A DNA stretch of 64,000 bases from Clostridia bacterium (lineage in GTDB: Bacteria; Bacillota_A; Clostridia; Oscillospirales; CAG-272). The stretch's first letter is position 1; every line of letters starts with the position of its first letter. The stretch spans positions 1-64,000 of the forward strand of contig JAFTRQ010000139.1 of NCBI GenBank assembly GCA_017462125.1. The letters are read 5' to 3'. Shown here piece after piece: positions 26,432-36,082 of this stretch. The position numbers were made by a program, and so were the translations under genes. Below the pieces are notes generated by a model that saw only the letters and a program-made list of their open reading frames with translations, ran no database searches and was not told the origin of the DNA.

Positions 26432-28906
26432 ATGTTCAAGAAAATGACAAGAGTATTTGCTGTTGTTATGGCCCTTGCAATGGTATTTTCCTGCGTAGCA
26501 CTTCTTGCTTCGTGTAAGGATCCTGACCAGGTAGAGGGTGGTCTCGTTCGTGACCCCAACGCAGAATACACCTACAACACATTTATGTCAACATTCCCCA
26601 CAGTATGGAACAACCATACTTACCAGACAGCTACTGACTCCGAGATCATCGGTTACACCGAGTCTGGTTTCTACACCTTCGATTACAACGAAACTCTCGA
26701 CGGTTACAAGATCGTTCCCGATATGGCTACTTCTGAGCCCGTAGACGTTACTTCCGACTACGTTGGCGAAGAGTGGGGCATTGCTGAAGGCGATACCGCT
26801 AGAGCTTGGAAGATCACTCTTCGTCAGGATATCAAGTGGGAAGACGGCACTCCCATTAACGCAAACGACTTTGTTGAATCCGCAAAGAGACTTCTTAACC
26901 CCGTAGCTAACAACTACCGCGCAGATAGCCTTTACAATGGTAACATGGTTATTCACAACGCTAAGAATTACTTCTATGGCGGTAAGGATGTTACCCTCGC
27001 TGCAAACGGCATCTACGACACCTACTCCGAAGACCTCGATGCTGACCTTGTATTCTCTCTCGCTCCTCCCAGCGACGAGCGTAACTGCGAAGTTTACATG
27101 AGAACAAGCTTCGGTTTCCCTGCATCCTACGATGCAGCAAAGTGCGCAGCTTACCTGATCGCTAACTACCTTGCAGACACCGCGTTCACCGCAGAGGCTG
27201 CAGCAGCAATGGAAGGCAAGACCTTCGCAGAGATCAAGGCTGATGCTACTCTCAAGGCTGCTTGGGACGCTCTTATCGGCTGGTGGCAGACCGATCCCAA
27301 CGAGGAGCTTCACTTCTTCGTAGCTGACAAGACCTACGAAGAGATGGAATTCGACAAGGTTGGTATCAAGGCTGTTTCCGATTACGAGCTCGTTCTCATC
27401 ATGGATAAGCCCCTCGAAGGCTTCTACCTTCTCTACGCTCTGACCGGTGCATGGCTCGTTAAGACTGATCTTTACGACTCCTGCATCACCATCACTGATG
27501 GCGTTTACAACATCAACTACGGTACCTCTGTTGATACTTACATGGCTTACGGTCCTTACAAGCTCACAACATTCCAGGCTGACAAGCAGATTGTTCTTGA
27601 GAAGAACGACCAGTACTATGGCTACAACGACGAGGCAAACGAGAACTGCTACTGGACAACAAAGATCGTTTACGATTACATCCAGAACGGCGAAACCGCT
27701 ATGGAAGCTTTCCTCCAGGGTAAGCTTGACGCTAAGGGTCTCGACGTAGACCAGATGGAGACCTACTCCAAGTCCGAGCACTGCTACTACACAACCGGTG
27801 ACTCCACATTCTTCATCGCTATCAACCCCGACAAGGCAGCTCTCGAGTCCGAGCAGGCAGCAGTTGGTGAAAACATCAACAAGACAATCCTTACAATTAA
27901 GGAATTCCGTCAGGCTCTCTCCTTCTCTCTCGACCGTGCAGCATTCTGTCTCGCAACATCTCCTTCCAACGCTCCTGCGTTCGGTGCATACTCCAGCCTC
28001 ATCATCTCTGACCCCGAAAATGGTACAGCATACCGTACAACAGCACAGGCTAAGAACGTTCTCGTTAACTTCTGGGGCGTTGCTGATGAAATCGGTGAAG
28101 GCAAGCTCTACGCTACTGTAGACGAAGCTATCGACTCCATCACAGGTTACAACCTTGATATGGGTAAGGAATACTTCAACACCGCATACGATAAGGCAAT
28201 CGCTGAAGGCCTTATGGATGAGGATGACGTAATTGAGATCTGCGTTGGTATCCCCAACCCCGAATCCAAGTTCTACAACAACGGTTATGACTTCCTCGTA
28301 AACAACTACACCGAGGCAGTTAAGGGCACAAAGCTCGAGGGCAAGCTCACCTTCACAAAGGACGATACAATCGGTAACGGCTTCTCCGACGCTCTTAAGG
28401 CTAACCAGGTTAACCTCCTCTTCGGAGTAGGCTGGACCGGTTCTGCACTCGATCCTTACGGACTTATGGAAGCTTACACTTCTACTGACTATCAGTATGA
28501 CCCCGCTTGGAACACCACTACCGAAATGCTCACCATCGAGATCGGCGGCAAGAACTATTCTGCAACCGTTTGGGATTGGACTCTTGCTATCATGGGTGAA
28601 AAGATCAACATCACTGCTGATGACAAGTCTACCGTTGAGTACTCCTGCGGTACTGCTGACAAGAAGCCCGAGGAAAGACTTGACATCCTCGCAGCTCTCG
28701 AAGGCGCAGTTCTTCAGACCTACGATATGATCCCGATCATGGACGACGCATCCGCAGCTCTTAAGGGTATGCAGATCAAGTACTATACCGAAGAGTACAT
28801 CTACGGTGTAGGACGTGGTGGCGTTAAGTACATGCAGTACTACTACACAGACGCTCAGTGGGCAGAATTCGTAGCTTCTCAGGGCGGTACTCTCAACTAC
28901 AAGTAA
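26432..28906 (+). CDS. oppA: Oligopeptide ABC transporter substrate-binding lipoprotein (OppA-like)
   Basis: This SBP_bac_5-type binding protein of about 824 residues has a signal peptide with lipobox LLASC; lipidation would fall on the cysteine near residue 27. Family features are DTARAWKITLRQDIKWEDGTPINANDFVESAKRLLNP, ELVLIMDKPLEGFYLLYAL and ITGYNLDMGKEYFNTAY. Typical OppA proteins have about 540 residues, so some 280 extra residues are spread through the protein. The ATG at 26432 has GGAGG upstream; a longer reading frame from 26330 has none and begins just after the promoter. Gene order OppA-B-C-D-F is complete. Codon use looks strongly biased, as expected for high expression. Confidence 0.9.
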   Translation: MFKKMTRVFAVVMALAMVFSCVALLASCKDPDQVEGGLVRDPNAEYTYNTFMSTFPTVWNNHTYQTATDSEIIGYTESGFYTFDYNETLDGYKIVPDMATSEPVDVTSDYVGEEWGIAEGDTARAWKITLRQDIKWEDGTPINANDFVESAKRLLNPVANNYRADSLYNGNMVIHNAKNYFYGGKDVTLAANGIYDTYSEDLDADLVFSLAPPSDERNCEVYMRTSFGFPASYDAAKCAAYLIANYLADTAFTAEAAAAMEGKTFAEIKADATLKAAWDALIGWWQTDPNEELHFFVADKTYEEMEFDKVGIKAVSDYELVLIMDKPLEGFYLLYALTGAWLVKTDLYDSCITITDGVYNINYGTSVDTYMAYGPYKLTTFQADKQIVLEKNDQYYGYNDEANENCYWTTKIVYDYIQNGETAMEAFLQGKLDAKGLDVDQMETYSKSEHCYYTTGDSTFFIAINPDKAALESEQAAVGENINKTILTIKEFRQALSFSLDRAAFCLATSPSNAPAFGAYSSLIISDPENGTAYRTTAQAKNVLVNFWGVADEIGEGKLYATVDEAIDSITGYNLDMGKEYFNTAYDKAIAEGLMDEDDVIEICVGIPNPESKFYNNGYDFLVNNYTEAVKGTKLEGKLTFTKDDTIGNGFSDALKANQVNLLFGVGWTGSALDPYGLMEAYTSTDYQYDPAWNTTTEMLTIEIGGKNYSATVWDWTLAIMGEKINITADDKSTVEYSCGTADKKPEERLDILAALEGAVLQTYDMIPIMDDASAALKGMQIKYYTEEYIYGVGRGGVKYMQYYYTDAQWAEFVASQGGTLNYK

Positions 28907-28944
28907 TATTTAGTTGAAATTTGACTGAATAAGTCGTATTATAA

Positions 28945-28983
28945 ACACGGCTCCCCGAGGGGTAACTCTCGGGGAAGTCGTGT
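28945..28983 (+). promoter_or_regulatory. Hairpins in the oppA-oppB gap
   Basis: A stem ACACGGCT-CCCCGAG/CTCGGGGAAGTCGTGT (28945-28983, one bulge and one mismatch) without a T-run lies between oppA and oppB. A second stem (29030-29043 with 29075-29088) follows. They probably stabilise the oppA mRNA or reduce read-through, which would explain higher binding-protein expression. Nothing else is seen in 28907-29203. Confidence 0.5.
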
Positions 28984-29203
28984 CTTAATCGGGCTGTGAG
29001 AAAATCGCAGCTTTCGTTTATGCTGTTGACAAATTGCGTTTGCGCGCCCTTTAGCTGCGCGCTTTAAAAGGCGAGCAAATGCAATTTGCGTATGCGGTAG
29101 GTCCTCGGACGTACCAACACAGATCAGCATTTTTTGTATGAAGCGTTGCTTTATGCTACAGTAAAACTAATCGCGTCGCGCTTGCGACAAGAAAGAGGGC
29201 AAT

Positions 29204-30172
29204 ATGTTTAAATACGTTCTGAAAAGAATTGCATTGATGCTCGTGGTATTCCTTATCATCATTTCGATCTGTTTCGTTCTCGTTAAGCTTCTTCCTACCA
29301 CACAGGCGACTCAGTTCGGCAAGGATATGGCGATCATCGAACAGAGAAGAGAACAGTTGGGTTATAATAAGCCCATCATTGAACAGTATGGAATCTTCCT
29401 GAAAAGAACGCTTCTCGGCGGTGACTGGGGCGTTTCCGAGGAGCTTTACCGTGGACAGGATGTTTGGAGCATTTTTATCAGTAAGCTTCCCGCTACAATG
29501 CTTGTTAATACCTATACGATGCTGATCGCCGTACCGATCGGTCTTCTTTTGGGTATTTATGCTGCTCTGAAAAAGAACAAATGGCAGGATCACGTCATTT
29601 CAACCGGCGTTATGATCTTTATTTCCGTACCGTCCTACGTATATGCGTTTCTCGTTCAATACCTGCTCTGCTTTAAGCTGACAGGCTGGGTCGGAAAAGA
29701 GGTATTCCCGCTCCAGATGCTTCCCGGTACTGATTATTTCACTTGGGAAATGTTCGTATCCCTTGTTCCTCCGATCCTTTCTCTCGGATTCGGTACGATT
29801 GCAGGTCTTGCAAGATACACAAGAGCCGAGCTTTGCGAGGTTTTGACCTGTGAGTATATGCTTCTGGCTAAGACCAAGGGTCTTACCCGTGGACAGGCTA
29901 CCGTAAGACACGCGCTTCGTAACTCCATGGTTCCGATCTTCCCCATGATCATGGGTGAGTTTATCGGTATCATCGGTGGTTCTCTTATCATTGAGCAGAT
30001 CTTCGGTATCCCCGGTGTCGGACCTTTGTATATCAGCTCTATCACCGCTCGCGACTACAACTTCTTTATGCTTTTGTCTGCCTTCTATACAGCCGTCGGT
30101 CTTGCATCCGGCTTGTTGGTTGACCTCAGCTACGGATTTGTAGATCCTCGTATCAGAATGGGAGAGAAATAA
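29204..30172 (+). CDS. oppB: Oligopeptide ABC transporter permease OppB
   Basis: This 322-residue inner-membrane permease has about six helices. It begins MFKYVLKRIALMLVVFLIIISICFVLVKLLP, typical of OppB/DppB. It carries the EAA coupling motif region LLAKTKGLTRGQATVRHALRNSMVPIFP and the end VDLSYGFVDPRIRMGEK. Its TAA stop overlaps the oppC ATG by one base. Of the five core Opp genes this is the only one of ordinary size. Confidence 0.94.
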   Translation: MFKYVLKRIALMLVVFLIIISICFVLVKLLPTTQATQFGKDMAIIEQRREQLGYNKPIIEQYGIFLKRTLLGGDWGVSEELYRGQDVWSIFISKLPATMLVNTYTMLIAVPIGLLLGIYAALKKNKWQDHVISTGVMIFISVPSYVYAFLVQYLLCFKLTGWVGKEVFPLQMLPGTDYFTWEMFVSLVPPILSLGFGTIAGLARYTRAELCEVLTCEYMLLAKTKGLTRGQATVRHALRNSMVPIFPMIMGEFIGIIGGSLIIEQIFGIPGVGPLYISSITARDYNFFMLLSAFYTAVGLASGLLVDLSYGFVDPRIRMGEK

Positions 30173-31704
30173 TGGATTACAAGAATATACCCGTAGAAAA
30201 ATTTAAATTTGCCGATAGCAGTCGCAGAACCGGTGATAAAAAATTCGACACCAAGCCCGTAAGCTATGCAAAGGACGTTTGGATCCGTTTTTGCAAGAAC
30301 AAGAGCTCGGTCGTTGCCGCATGTATCATTCTCTTTTTGCTTCTGTTCTCGATCTTTGTGCCGATCTTCTTTGGCACAACCTATTCCGAAAGCCTTACAG
30401 ACACGACCTACCTGCAGTATGCAAAGCTGCTCCCCAAGAGTGAGCTGCTCTCTAAGGTAGGAATTTGGGACGGTTGCACAGACACAACCATCAACAAATC
30501 CGAATACTATTATTGGAACGCGATCACCGAGGAAACAGGCTTTGTCGTTATGCCCAAGATCTATCGCGCAGATTACCAAGAAACGGGAACCATTTCCAAC
30601 ACCACTTATTACGATGTAAAAATGGATTCCTATATCAAAAACGGTATGACCTATCTGACACTCACCGAGGCTCAGTTCAAGGCTATTCAGGCTTGGCAGG
30701 ACGAGACCGGAATTCAGGTCATTTATCCCGCAGTTGATCAGAGCAAGATCAAAAACAGTATGTACAAGTCAGACGCGAACATCTGGTATGAAAACGACCA
30801 GAAGGGAGCTCCTATTGTAAACGCTAACGGCGATTACAAGAATATTTATCTGTCTACAGGTAATGAGGACGGTTACAACAGCCTTCGTGTCGAAGGCGAC
30901 GACGGAAGCTACCGTTATGCCCGCATCGGCGGTACCTCCGACAATAAGACTTATACCGTTCGTGTATTCAAGTACACTTACTTCCAGTACCGTTACGGCG
31001 AGGAGCCCTGCTTCCTCTTCGGTACCAACGCAAAGGGTCAGGACCTCCTTACCCGTCTTGCAGCAGGTGCGCGCTTCTCTCTCGTGCTTGCAGTAGGTGT
31101 TTCCTTCGTAAACCTCTTCATCGGTGCGATCATCGGTGCGATTGAGGGCTACTACGGTGGTGTGATCGATATCGTGATCGAGCGTATCATCGACGTTTTG
31201 GGCGGTATGCCTCAGATGGTCGTAATGGCGCTGTTCCAGCTGCACTTGGCGTCAAAGGTCGGTCCCGTCTGGTCAATGATCTTTGCCTTCGTGCTAACGG
31301 GATGGATCGGTATGGCGGCGCGAACCCGAATGCAGTTCTACCGCTTTAAGAAGCAAGAGTACGTTCTTGCCGCACGCACCCTTGGTGCCAGCGACAAGCG
31401 TTTGATGTTCAAGCACATTTTCCCCAATGCAATGGGTACACTGATCACGGGTAGCGTGCTGTATATCCCCGGTGTTATCTTCTCCGAGTCCAGCTTGACT
31501 TACTTGGGAATCGTTAACCTCGAGAGCTCCACGCAGACCTCTGTCGGTACTCTGCTTTCGAACGGAAACGGAATGCTCGCATCGTTCCCGCATATTATCC
31601 TTTTCCCCGCTTTGTTTATCTCTCTGCTTGAAATCTCGTTCAACCTGTTCGGTAACGGATTGAGAGATGCATTCAATCCATCACTGAAGGGAGTAGAGGA
31701 CTGA
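30172..31704 (+). CDS. oppC: Oligopeptide ABC transporter permease OppC with large external insertion
   Basis: A 510-residue permease; OppC proteins usually have about 300. After the first helix (about residues 40-64) comes an insertion of roughly 200 residues (about 65-275) rich in Y, T, D and N and without membrane helices, which should lie outside the cell near the binding protein. The permease core then resumes at FGTNAKGQDLLTRLAAGARFSLVLAVG. It contains the EAA region VLAARTLGASDKRLMFKHIFPNAMG and ends NLFGNGLRDAFNPSLKGVED. It follows oppB with a one-base overlap. Confidence 0.92.
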   Translation: MDYKNIPVEKFKFADSSRRTGDKKFDTKPVSYAKDVWIRFCKNKSSVVAACIILFLLLFSIFVPIFFGTTYSESLTDTTYLQYAKLLPKSELLSKVGIWDGCTDTTINKSEYYYWNAITEETGFVVMPKIYRADYQETGTISNTTYYDVKMDSYIKNGMTYLTLTEAQFKAIQAWQDETGIQVIYPAVDQSKIKNSMYKSDANIWYENDQKGAPIVNANGDYKNIYLSTGNEDGYNSLRVEGDDGSYRYARIGGTSDNKTYTVRVFKYTYFQYRYGEEPCFLFGTNAKGQDLLTRLAAGARFSLVLAVGVSFVNLFIGAIIGAIEGYYGGVIDIVIERIIDVLGGMPQMVVMALFQLHLASKVGPVWSMIFAFVLTGWIGMAARTRMQFYRFKKQEYVLAARTLGASDKRLMFKHIFPNAMGTLITGSVLYIPGVIFSESSLTYLGIVNLESSTQTSVGTLLSNGNGMLASFPHIILFPALFISLLEISFNLFGNGLRDAFNPSLKGVED

Positions 31705-31708
31705 TACT

Positions 31709-33901
31709 ATGGAAAAGAAACTTGAAGTTAAAAATTTACGCATATCTTTTAAGACCGCTAACGGTAAGGTTCAGGCTGTCCGCGATATCAGCTTCGACTT
31801 GAACAAGGGTGAAACTCTTGCAATCGTTGGTGAGTCCGGCTCCGGTAAGTCGGTAACCTCCAAGTCTATGCTTGGTATTCTTGCAGGTAACGCGATCATC
31901 GAGAGCGGTGAGATCATTTACGACGGTAAGGATCTTCTCAAGCTTACAGAAGAAGACTTTTACCGAATCAGAGGCGATAAGATCGCAATGATCTTCCAGG
32001 ACCCTATGTCCAGCCTCAACCCCATTATGAGAATCGGTAAGCAGCTTACCGAGGCTATGATCCTCAAGGGCAAGGCAAGACAGAAGGCAAGTAAGCTTGC
32101 TTTCAACTCCACAATGAAGCTCTTGAACGAAACTATGATCAAGGCGATCGCGGAGGGCAATTACGCAAAGCTTTCCGGCAAAACGCTTGATCACACAAAG
32201 AGCGCAGAGGAGCTTACACAGATGTGTAAGGATTTCGACGCGTTCGAGTTCAAGCATATCGAGCTTGAGCAAGCCTTCAACGAGGCTCATCAGGCTGCTG
32301 AGGAAGTAACCGCGCTCATTAAGGATCTGCTCTTCCTGATTGAGAAGAACGCTTTCACCGAGCCCAAGGAAAAAATCGCTGAGGTTGTTTCTCTTGCAAG
32401 CAAAACCTATAACGATTACGTTGTCAAGGAGGATGCAGAGAAGCTGAAGGAGCTTTTGGTCTCCCTCAAAGCCGACCTTGGCGCAAACACGAAATCCCGC
32501 AACTATCAGACCACCCAGAAGGCGCTTGAGGATATCAATGCGATCATTCTTGCCGCTATGGATAAGGAAGTTCCCAACTTCTTCAGAATGGGTTACTATC
32601 TGAAGTTTGCATCGGCTGAGCTTCCCGATATGCCCGTAAGTGAGCTTAATGAATTTTTGCTCAACCACATGAACCAGAAGTTCATGAACGCTTTCCTTAA
32701 GGAAGCGGAGATTGCTTTGCGCTATTCCGCATTGGTTTATGCCGCAAAGAAGAGAGAAGCACTGAAGACCGCAGCAGAGGTTCTTGCTATGCTGAATTCG
32801 ACGGCAGCTCTCGATAAAAAGACCACTGTAGCCGCTGCCGATGCACTTATCGCCGCAGTTGAAGGCTCTATCGATATGCTCGAGATCAACAAGGATAACG
32901 TTGCTTACACATTCAAGAGCAGCTTGAAGCATGCTGTAAACAACTACTTTATGGCGATCCCGAGAAACAAGGCTGTTCAGAAGGCACACGACAAGCAGCA
33001 GGCAAAGTTCGACAGAATCGTTGCGCGCGGAAAGACTCCCGATTGGAAGGTTATTCCTGCCGCACTGATCGACCTCGACGTTGCAAAGCAGGAGATCATC
33101 CGTGTTATTGAAAGACTTGTAGCACACTATAACGACGTGCTTGTAAAGGTCAACGACCGTGACTTTGCAAACGAAACCGTGGGACTTGTAGACTTCTTTA
33201 TGCTGAACGCATCCGAATCCGTCTATAAGGTAACCAAGAGCATGGCAAAGCACCGCGCCATCAAGCTGATGGAGGAGGTTGGTATCTCCGAGCCCCGTAA
33301 GAGATTCAGACAGTATCCCTTCGAGTTCTCCGGCGGTATGAGACAGCGTATCGTTATTGCGGTTGCTCTTGCAGCGAATCCCGATATTCTGATCTGTGAT
33401 GAGCCTACCACAGCGCTTGACGTAACGATTCAGGCACAGATCCTTGAGCTGATCAACAAGATCAAAAAAGAGCGTCAGCTTTCCATCATATTTATTACGC
33501 ACGACCTTGGTGTCGTAGCGAATATGGCAGACAGAATCGCCGTAATGTATGCGGGCAAGATCGTCGAGTACGGTACCTCCGAGGACGTATTCTACAATCC
33601 TCAGCATCCTTACACCTGGGCACTCCTGTCCTCTATGCCTGACCTTGATACCAACGAAAGATTGGAAGCGATCCCCGGAACTCCTCCTAATATGATCTAT
33701 CCTCCCGTTGGAGATGCTTTTGCAGACAGAAATAAATATGCATTGGAGATCGACTATGAGCTCCAGCCCCCTATGTTCCAGATCTCGGACACCCACTTTG
33801 CAGCAACGTGGCTTCTCCACGAAAATGCACCGAAGGTTGATCCTCCCAAGATCGTAACGGAAAGAATCCAAAGAATGCGCAACCGCGGAGGTAAACAGTA
33901 A
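31709..33901 (+). CDS. oppD: Oligopeptide ABC transporter ATPase OppD with about 380-residue helical insertion
   Basis: A 730-residue ATPase; OppD normally has about 320-350. Walker A GESGSGKS is at residues 41-48, the Q-loop FQDPMSSLNP at 96-105, the signature FSGGMRQR at 540-547, Walker B ILICDEPTTALD around 560-571, and ITHDLGVV carries the switch histidine. Between GKARQKASK (about 121) and HRAIKLMEEVGI (about 514) lies a mostly alpha-helical, A/K/E/L-rich segment of about 380 residues inserted in the helical subdomain. All ATPase motifs are intact, so it should be active. The C-terminal oligopeptide family extension (GTPPNMIYPPVGDAF) is present. Confidence 0.93.
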   Translation: MEKKLEVKNLRISFKTANGKVQAVRDISFDLNKGETLAIVGESGSGKSVTSKSMLGILAGNAIIESGEIIYDGKDLLKLTEEDFYRIRGDKIAMIFQDPMSSLNPIMRIGKQLTEAMILKGKARQKASKLAFNSTMKLLNETMIKAIAEGNYAKLSGKTLDHTKSAEELTQMCKDFDAFEFKHIELEQAFNEAHQAAEEVTALIKDLLFLIEKNAFTEPKEKIAEVVSLASKTYNDYVVKEDAEKLKELLVSLKADLGANTKSRNYQTTQKALEDINAIILAAMDKEVPNFFRMGYYLKFASAELPDMPVSELNEFLLNHMNQKFMNAFLKEAEIALRYSALVYAAKKREALKTAAEVLAMLNSTAALDKKTTVAAADALIAAVEGSIDMLEINKDNVAYTFKSSLKHAVNNYFMAIPRNKAVQKAHDKQQAKFDRIVARGKTPDWKVIPAALIDLDVAKQEIIRVIERLVAHYNDVLVKVNDRDFANETVGLVDFFMLNASESVYKVTKSMAKHRAIKLMEEVGISEPRKRFRQYPFEFSGGMRQRIVIAVALAANPDILICDEPTTALDVTIQAQILELINKIKKERQLSIIFITHDLGVVANMADRIAVMYAGKIVEYGTSEDVFYNPQHPYTWALLSSMPDLDTNERLEAIPGTPPNMIYPPVGDAFADRNKYALEIDYELQPPMFQISDTHFAATWLLHENAPKVDPPKIVTERIQRMRNRGGKQ

Positions 33902-34995
33902 TGGGAAACAACAATGAAGTTTTGCTGAAAGTTGAAAACCTTTGCCAGTATTTCAAGTTTACCAAGGCAGTGGATGACGTCAGCTTTGAAGTAAAAAAGG
34001 GAGAGGTATTTGGTCTTGTAGGTGAGTCCGGATGCGGAAAAACAACCACAGGTCGTTCCATTATCCGTCTTTACGACATCACCTCCGGTAGCGTTTATTT
34101 CAAGGGACAAAGAATCGCCGCAGGTACCGGCTCCTATAAAAAGGCTATTAAAAAAGCACAGGAGGACCTGAAAGCATTTACAGCCGAATGTAAATCCGCC
34201 GGTCTTCCCGATGCAGACGCAAAGATCGCGGCAAAGACCGAGGAAACCAAGGAATTTATTGCCGCACAGAAGCTTGAGATCAAGAAGGCAGTTCAAGATC
34301 ATAAGCACTACGATAAAGACCTTGTTACCAAGATTCAGATGATCTTCCAGGACCCTATCGCTTCCCTTGACCCCCGTATGACCGTTCGTGATATTATCGC
34401 GGAAGGTTTGATCATCAACGGTATGAAGGACAAGAAGGAGATCGACGAAAAGGTATTCAAGATCCTTGAAATGGTTGGTCTTGTTAAGGAGCATGCCTCC
34501 CGTTATCCTCACGAGTTCTCCGGCGGACAGAAGCAGAGAATCGGTGTTGCCCGTGCTATCATTATGGAGCCCGAGCTTATCATCGCCGACGAGCCTGTAT
34601 CCGCATTGGACGTATCGATTCAGGCGCAGGTCATCAACCTGCTCAACGACCTTCGTGAGCAGCTTGGCTTGACACTTTTGTTCATTGCGCACGACCTTTC
34701 TGTCGTAAAGTACTTTTCCGACCGTATCGGCGTAATGTATTTTGGTAAGATGGTTGAGCTTGCAGACTCTGACGAGCTCTTCAAGAATCCTCTCCATCCT
34801 TACACCAAATCGCTCCTGTCTGCGATCCCGCTTCCTGACCCCGAGTACGAGAAGCAGAGACAGAGAATCGTTTACAATCCTCTTGCCGCTCACGATTATT
34901 CCTTGGAGCAGCCCACTCTCAGAGAGATCACTCCCGGACATTTCGTGCAGTGTAACACCGAAGAGTTTGAGCGTTATAAGAAAGAGCTGAAATAA
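33901..34995 (+). CDS. oppF: Oligopeptide ABC transporter ATPase OppF with short insertion
   Basis: This 364-residue partner ATPase of OppD has Walker A GESGCGKT (41-48), Q-loop FQDPIASLDPRMTV near 149, signature FSGGQKQR and Walker B IIADEPVSALD with AHDLSVVKYF. Between Walker A and the Q-loop there are about 50 extra residues rich in A, K and E (about 78-140, coiled-coil-like). The signature and the other motifs are complete. Its ATG overlaps the oppD stop by one base. Confidence 0.93.
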   Translation: MGNNNEVLLKVENLCQYFKFTKAVDDVSFEVKKGEVFGLVGESGCGKTTTGRSIIRLYDITSGSVYFKGQRIAAGTGSYKKAIKKAQEDLKAFTAECKSAGLPDADAKIAAKTEETKEFIAAQKLEIKKAVQDHKHYDKDLVTKIQMIFQDPIASLDPRMTVRDIIAEGLIINGMKDKKEIDEKVFKILEMVGLVKEHASRYPHEFSGGQKQRIGVARAIIMEPELIIADEPVSALDVSIQAQVINLLNDLREQLGLTLLFIAHDLSVVKYFSDRIGVMYFGKMVELADSDELFKNPLHPYTKSLLSAIPLPDPEYEKQRQRIVYNPLAAHDYSLEQPTLREITPGHFVQCNTEEFERYKKELK

Positions 34996-34998
34996 TCG

Positions 34999-35415
34999 AT
35001 GGAAGATAAGAAAAAAAATAAGCTTATTTCGTATGTCGTAGCGTCCGCAATGGGCGCTATGGCTGCGTTTGGGATCATGTATTGGCGTGGCATTTTTGAC
35101 GCTACGGATATCGATACTGTCCTTGCCTTCATCAGCGACGGATTCTTTGTTGTCGGATTGCTGTATACAGGCTTTGGCGTTATGTTTTACATTGTAAACG
35201 AAGGAATTCTCGACATCATCGGCTTTGGATTCAAATCTCTTGTGTATCTGTTTACCCCTCGCAGACTTGACAGAGAAGCAGGCGGGTATTACGAATACAA
35301 GATTCGAAAGAAAGAAGAACGCGCGCAGAAACCGGTGCACTTTCACATTCTTTGGATCGGTGTCGCATTTATTTTGATCGCGTTGTTGGCTTTGGCCGTC
35401 TATTATATGGTTTAA
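34999..35415 (+). CDS. DUF3899-type small membrane protein
   Basis: This 138-residue protein has four probable membrane helices (about residues 10-28, 43-65, 70-87 and 115-137). The middle part, FVVGLLYTGFGVMFYIVNEGILDIIGFGFKSL, followed by a basic segment with YYEYKIRKKEE, matches the DUF3899 pattern. It begins three bases after the oppF stop and ends just before the terminator, so it is the last gene of the operon. A role with the transporter is inferred only from this position. Confidence 0.7.
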   Translation: MEDKKKNKLISYVVASAMGAMAAFGIMYWRGIFDATDIDTVLAFISDGFFVVGLLYTGFGVMFYIVNEGILDIIGFGFKSLVYLFTPRRLDREAGGYYEYKIRKKEERAQKPVHFHILWIGVAFILIALLALAVYYMV

Positions 35416-35423
35416 TAAAAGCA

Positions 35424-35472
35424 TGGTGCTTGTCAAATCTCTTTATGGAGATTTGACAAGCACCATTTTTTC
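35424..35472 (+). terminator. Terminator of the opp operon
   Basis: A 17-bp perfect stem (35424-35440 with 35449-35465) followed by a run of Ts. Confidence 0.9.
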
Positions 35473-35493
35473 TATCTGAATTGATTACGTTAT

Positions 35494-36033
35494 TTAAGGA
35501 GATTTGGTATACGATTTTCGCTCTTCAAGGATCTTCAATACCTTGTTCCATCTCTCCGCGTGACTTTCGTGTACATATACCGGTTGAAATCCCAGCGAAA
35601 GATAGAGACTAATGGCGGGAATTCTGTGGTCGTCGGTGGATAGAAGTGCGCTTTTATAGCCTCTGTCCCGGAGTGCGTGGAGTGCGGCTAAGCCAATTAA
35701 TCTGCCCGCGCCTAATCCTTGCGCGTCGGCTCGAACGCCAACCATTCTGTACCAGCCCTCGCCGGGGTAGTTCTGATGCTCCACAGCCGTTGTTGTGGCA
35801 ATCGGTCTGCCGTTATAGGAAAGATAAAGCACGTGTTCGGGCTTGTAATCTCCCGCTTTTATAAGGAAATCAAAGGCAAAGGGAGCACCAAACGCACTTT
35901 TGATGATTTCTTCCCAAATCTCTTCCATTCCGCAATTCTCCTTGTGGTGATAGAGCTTGAAACCCTCGGGAAGAACCAGTGGCGGGAGTGTTGTAATGTC
36001 GGGATTTCTCATTATTAACTGCGGTAAGCTCAT
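35494..36033 (-). CDS. GNAT-family N-acetyltransferase
   Basis: This 179-residue acetyltransferase has the acetyl-CoA loop VGVRADAQGLGAGRLIGLAALHAL followed by ALLSTDDHRIPAISLYLSLGFQPVYVHE, the usual GNAT motifs A and B. The N-terminal part resembles GNATs that act on small molecules. The substrate cannot be read from sequence. It is a single gene convergent with the opp operon. Confidence 0.85.
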   Translation of the reverse strand: MSLPQLIMRNPDITTLPPLVLPEGFKLYHHKENCGMEEIWEEIIKSAFGAPFAFDFLIKAGDYKPEHVLYLSYNGRPIATTTAVEHQNYPGEGWYRMVGVRADAQGLGAGRLIGLAALHALRDRGYKSALLSTDDHRIPAISLYLSLGFQPVYVHESHAERWNKVLKILEERKSYTKSP

Positions 36034-36082
36034 GTCAGTAATTCCTTTCCATATTGGATAATATTCTTAATCTTTTATATAT

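Noticed and set aside
26588..27781. 397-codon antisense frame opposite OppA
   Set aside because: The OppA reading has a signal peptide, lipobox and family motifs; the antisense one has no start signal.
31736..33871. 711-codon open frame antisense to OppD
   Set aside because: The translated sequence shows no domain and no ribosome site. The plus-strand frame has all ABC motifs; long antisense frames are common opposite biased genes.
33754..35436. 560-codon antisense frame opposite OppF and DUF3899
   Set aside because: It lies entirely opposite well-supported genes and has no recognisable motif or initiation signal.
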